The position numbers and the translations under genes are program-made. DNA of 7,150 bases from DASPKO01 sp035628055. Its GTDB lineage: Bacteria; Planctomycetota; Phycisphaerae; Phycisphaerales; UBA1924. This document shows positions 5,319-7,150 of this stretch, in pieces. The notes beneath the pieces were generated by a model. The model did no database searches. It had not been told where the DNA came from and saw only the letters and a list, made by a program, of their open reading frames with translations. Within the stretch, counting starts at the first letter, position 1. Each line of letters starts with the position of its first letter. The DNA is taken from assembly GCA_035628055.1 (NCBI GenBank), contig DASPKO010000239.1, positions 1 to 7,150 on the forward strand. Reading direction: 5' to 3'.

Positions 5319-7150
5319 ATGCGGCACTTTGCCCCTCCCAGCTCGGTGCCCAGGCCGCGCCCGCGCCGTCGGTTGCCCCGGGGGCGGGCATTGGCCGCGG
5401 GGTGGGTGGCCGCTCTTTTCGGGTGCGGGTCGGGCCAGCGGCCGGGCGCCGAGCCCGTGGCACCGGTCGCGGTGACTCCGCAGCATGGGGTCGTGCACGC
5501 GCGCCCTGGGCGGGCAACCTTGATGCCTGTGGTGGTGGAGGGGACGGACGTGCTCGGGACACGCGCCACCCTCGGGCCCGATGCGGGCGGCTTCATGGGC
5601 GCGAGCCCGGCGTGGCCCACGGCGGGCGCGCCCACGGAGACCAGCCAGGTCTGGCTGGGGTCGGGCGGCGTCCTGGAGAATCGCCCGGCGGAGGCGCCCG
5701 GGGCCCGCGGGGCCCCGGCCTGGTTCGTGCCGGTTCCCCCGGCGGCATCCTCCGGGCCGGTGCGCGTGGCCGGCGTGTCCGTGACCGTGATCGTCCACGA
5801 GGGCCCGGCGGTCGAGCCCGGCGCGGCGCCGCTCGAGCACCTCGACACGCGCACGGTCGCGGCCTGGCGCGAATCGTCGGCCCTCGTGCGCGCCCTCCAG
5901 ACGGCGGCGCGCGAGACCGGAGAGGCGTGGCGGGCCCGCTCTCTCGCCGCGGCCCTGGGAATCGAGCTGGGGACCCCCGCGCCGCCCGCGGGATCGGTCT
6001 CGGCCACGCTCGCCGAGCAGGAGTCCTGGCGCTGGGGCACCGCGCTGGAGCGGCTCCGCCGGGCCGACGCGGGCGTGGCCGATCGCGTGCACTGGCGGCT
6101 GGTGGCGGCGGCTGACTTCGGTCAGGGCGTGGCGATGCCGCTCTGGCCCCGCGGGGCCGCGACCACGGCGCTCCTGCACGCCCTGCTGGCCCCGGACGCG
6201 GACGACGCGAGCGTGCGGGCCGCGGCCGAGCGATGGCTCGCCGCCCTGCCCGAGGCCGCCTCGTGGGTCGTCACCGACGCGGGCGCGCCCGCGGCGCACG
6301 GGGAGAACGTTCCGGCGGCGGGAGTGGTCGCGGTCCTGAACTTCGGCCGGGCGCCGGCGGCGGCGTGGGTTGCCCCGGCCCTGGCCCGGCCGGGCGCGCC
6401 CGACATGACCCCCGCGCCGCCCTGGTCCGTGGCCGTCCTTCCCGCACCGCTGGCGCCGGCCCGAGACGGCATTTCTCACACCCGCCTCACGGTCCGTCTC
6501 GGAGGCTGGGCCGCCGAGCACTCGGTCAGCACCTTCGGCGTGCCCGCGGCGCCCCCGGGGCCCAGGCTCGGCCCGCTCCAGCCGGATCTGACCATGGCGG
6601 CGCTGCTGGGCGAGCCGGAACCGCCGGGCGTTCCCCAGATGGGGCGCACCGGCGCGGTGCTCTACCGCGAAGCGCCCTCCGGTGATCGGAGGGTGACCTC
6701 GGGCTGGACCGTGTACGTCGAGTGCGCCACGGAATCCCCGGGCGAGCGTCTCGCGGGCTCCGAGCCCGACAGCGTGCGGCTGTGGCTCGGGCCGACGGGT
6801 GCTCCCGTGCGCGTGCTGCGCGTGACCGAGGACGGCGCCGTGCTCGACGAGACCCCGACGGCGCAGAGCCGTTCCAGCCCGAGCCTCGTGACCCCCTCGG
6901 GGAGCGTGAGCGTGCGCCGAGCGCCGGGCCGATGGGAGGCCTGGGTTCCCATCCCCGGCGAGGCGATCGACGCCTCGGGGCTGCTGCCGGTCGGGCTCGA
7001 GCGGCAGGAGCCCGGGGCGGGGCGCTCGGCCTGGCCGCGGGCCATGCTTCCCTGGCAGGCCGAGCCGGGGCGGGCGGTCTTCGACCTGGGAGCGTGGGAG
7101 GGCGAGCTGGGCCGACCGGGAGAAGCGCGGCCCCTCCCCGGGGCGGGCCG
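5319..7150 (+). CDS. Predicted lipoprotein with possible C-terminal CBM9/DOMON-like domain (3' end outside window)
   Basis: The frame opens after an in-frame TGA at 5301-5303 and runs without a stop to the window end, giving at least 610 residues. ATG 5319 is the first ATG; no good Shine-Dalgarno sequence precedes it. The N-terminus is Arg/Pro-rich (RPRPRRRLPRGR, 12-23), followed by a short hydrophobic stretch ending LFGC, so Cys36 is a likely lipidation site (Phe before the Gly is atypical). A low-complexity Ala/Pro/Gly/Val region follows, then a helix-rich part (about 174-320) with Trp-containing helices such as QESWRWGTALERLRR. From about 455 to 605 the pattern suggests a carbohydrate-binding beta-sandwich: SGWTVYVECA (461-470), DSVRLWLGPTG just after 482, then GRWEAWVPIP and a final GRAVFDLGAWEG. 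These resemble CBM9/DOMON-type domains, but this is by eye. I do not recognise the whole protein. It is probably anchored facing the periplasm or on the outer membrane. Confidence 0.8.
   Translation, partial: MRHFAPPSSVPRPRPRRRLPRGRALAAGWVAALFGCGSGQRPGAEPVAPVAVTPQHGVVHARPGRATLMPVVVEGTDVLGTRATLGPDAGGFMGASPAWPTAGAPTETSQVWLGSGGVLENRPAEAPGARGAPAWFVPVPPAASSGPVRVAGVSVTVIVHEGPAVEPGAAPLEHLDTRTVAAWRESSALVRALQTAARETGEAWRARSLAAALGIELGTPAPPAGSVSATLAEQESWRWGTALERLRRADAGVADRVHWRLVAAADFGQGVAMPLWPRGAATTALLHALLAPDADDASVRAAAERWLAALPEAASWVVTDAGAPAAHGENVPAAGVVAVLNFGRAPAAAWVAPALARPGAPDMTPAPPWSVAVLPAPLAPARDGISHTRLTVRLGGWAAEHSVSTFGVPAAPPGPRLGPLQPDLTMAALLGEPEPPGVPQMGRTGAVLYREAPSGDRRVTSGWTVYVECATESPGERLAGSEPDSVRLWLGPTGAPVRVLRVTEDGAVLDETPTAQSRSSPSLVTPSGSVSVRRAPGRWEAWVPIPGEAIDASGLLPVGLERQEPGAGRSAWPRAMLPWQAEPGRAVFDLGAWEGELGRPGEARPLPGAG

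Noticed and set aside
5300..6115. A 271-codon + strand frame starting ATG-AGT in the divergent gap
   Set aside because: Its product is Gly/Arg-rich low complexity. The frame starting at 5319 is longer, has a plausible lipoprotein leader, normal composition and G/C third-position bias.
5244..6521. A long N-terminal extension of the glycogen-binding protein on the - strand
   Set aside because: The extension is Arg/Gly/Pro-rich and overlaps the strongly supported lipoprotein frame on the + strand; the CBM48 domain begins right at the ATG-ATG pair at 5243.
1..7150. CRISPR, tRNA, insertion sequence or prophage signals
   Set aside because: No spaced direct repeats, cloverleaf sequence, transposase motifs or terminal inverted repeats were seen on either strand.

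Overview
The window is very GC-rich, with nearly every third codon position G or C, and it is densely coded. It carries five protein genes: three on the + strand (15-4906), one small gene on the - strand (4926-5243), and one + strand gene cut off by the window end (5319-7150). The first two genes belong to the secretion/type IV pilus ATPase superfamily. The first keeps every catalytic motif of a PilT-type retraction ATPase. The second is a PilB/GspE-like protein fused to three membrane segments. The house style (PilT/PilB-like proteins next to large hypotheticals, a stand-alone glycogen-binding domain, an Arg/Pro-rich lipoprotein leader, high GC) reminds me of Planctomycetota of the Phycisphaerae type. 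That is an impression from protein style; no rRNA or marker gene is present, so the taxon is not established.

Left block, 1-4906: (i) an intact PilT/PilU-like ATPase; (ii) a gap of about 160 bp with a UUCG-loop hairpin and a perfect 15-bp palindrome; (iii) a membrane-anchored PilB/GspE homologue in which Walker A, Asp box and His box are all eroded, although the N2E-like core and the tetracysteine zinc motif remain, so it is probably a pseudo-ATPase; (iv) a 71-bp gap with a second strong hairpin just before a clear ribosome binding site; (v) a 591-residue protein with a CvpA-like four-helix membrane domain and a long beta-rich C-terminal region that nobody could name from motifs. My working model is that the active ATPase, the membrane-tethered inactive partner and the CvpA-like envelope protein act together at the inner membrane on a pilus- or secretion-like machine. 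No pilin, prepilin peptidase, PilC/GspF or secretin lies in the window.

Right block, 4907-7150: a 105-residue stand-alone CBM48/AMPK-type glycogen-binding protein converges on the CvpA-like gene, with 19 bp between the stops. Divergent from it is a large predicted lipoprotein whose C-terminal part looks like a CBM9/DOMON-type beta-sandwich. The two divergent genes share a 75-bp intergenic region with a palindrome near its centre. Nothing in the sequence ties this block functionally to the left block.

I see no tRNA, rRNA, CRISPR array, insertion sequence, integrase or other sign of a mobile element. The most noteworthy item is the active PilT-like / membrane pseudo-ATPase / CvpA-fusion triad.
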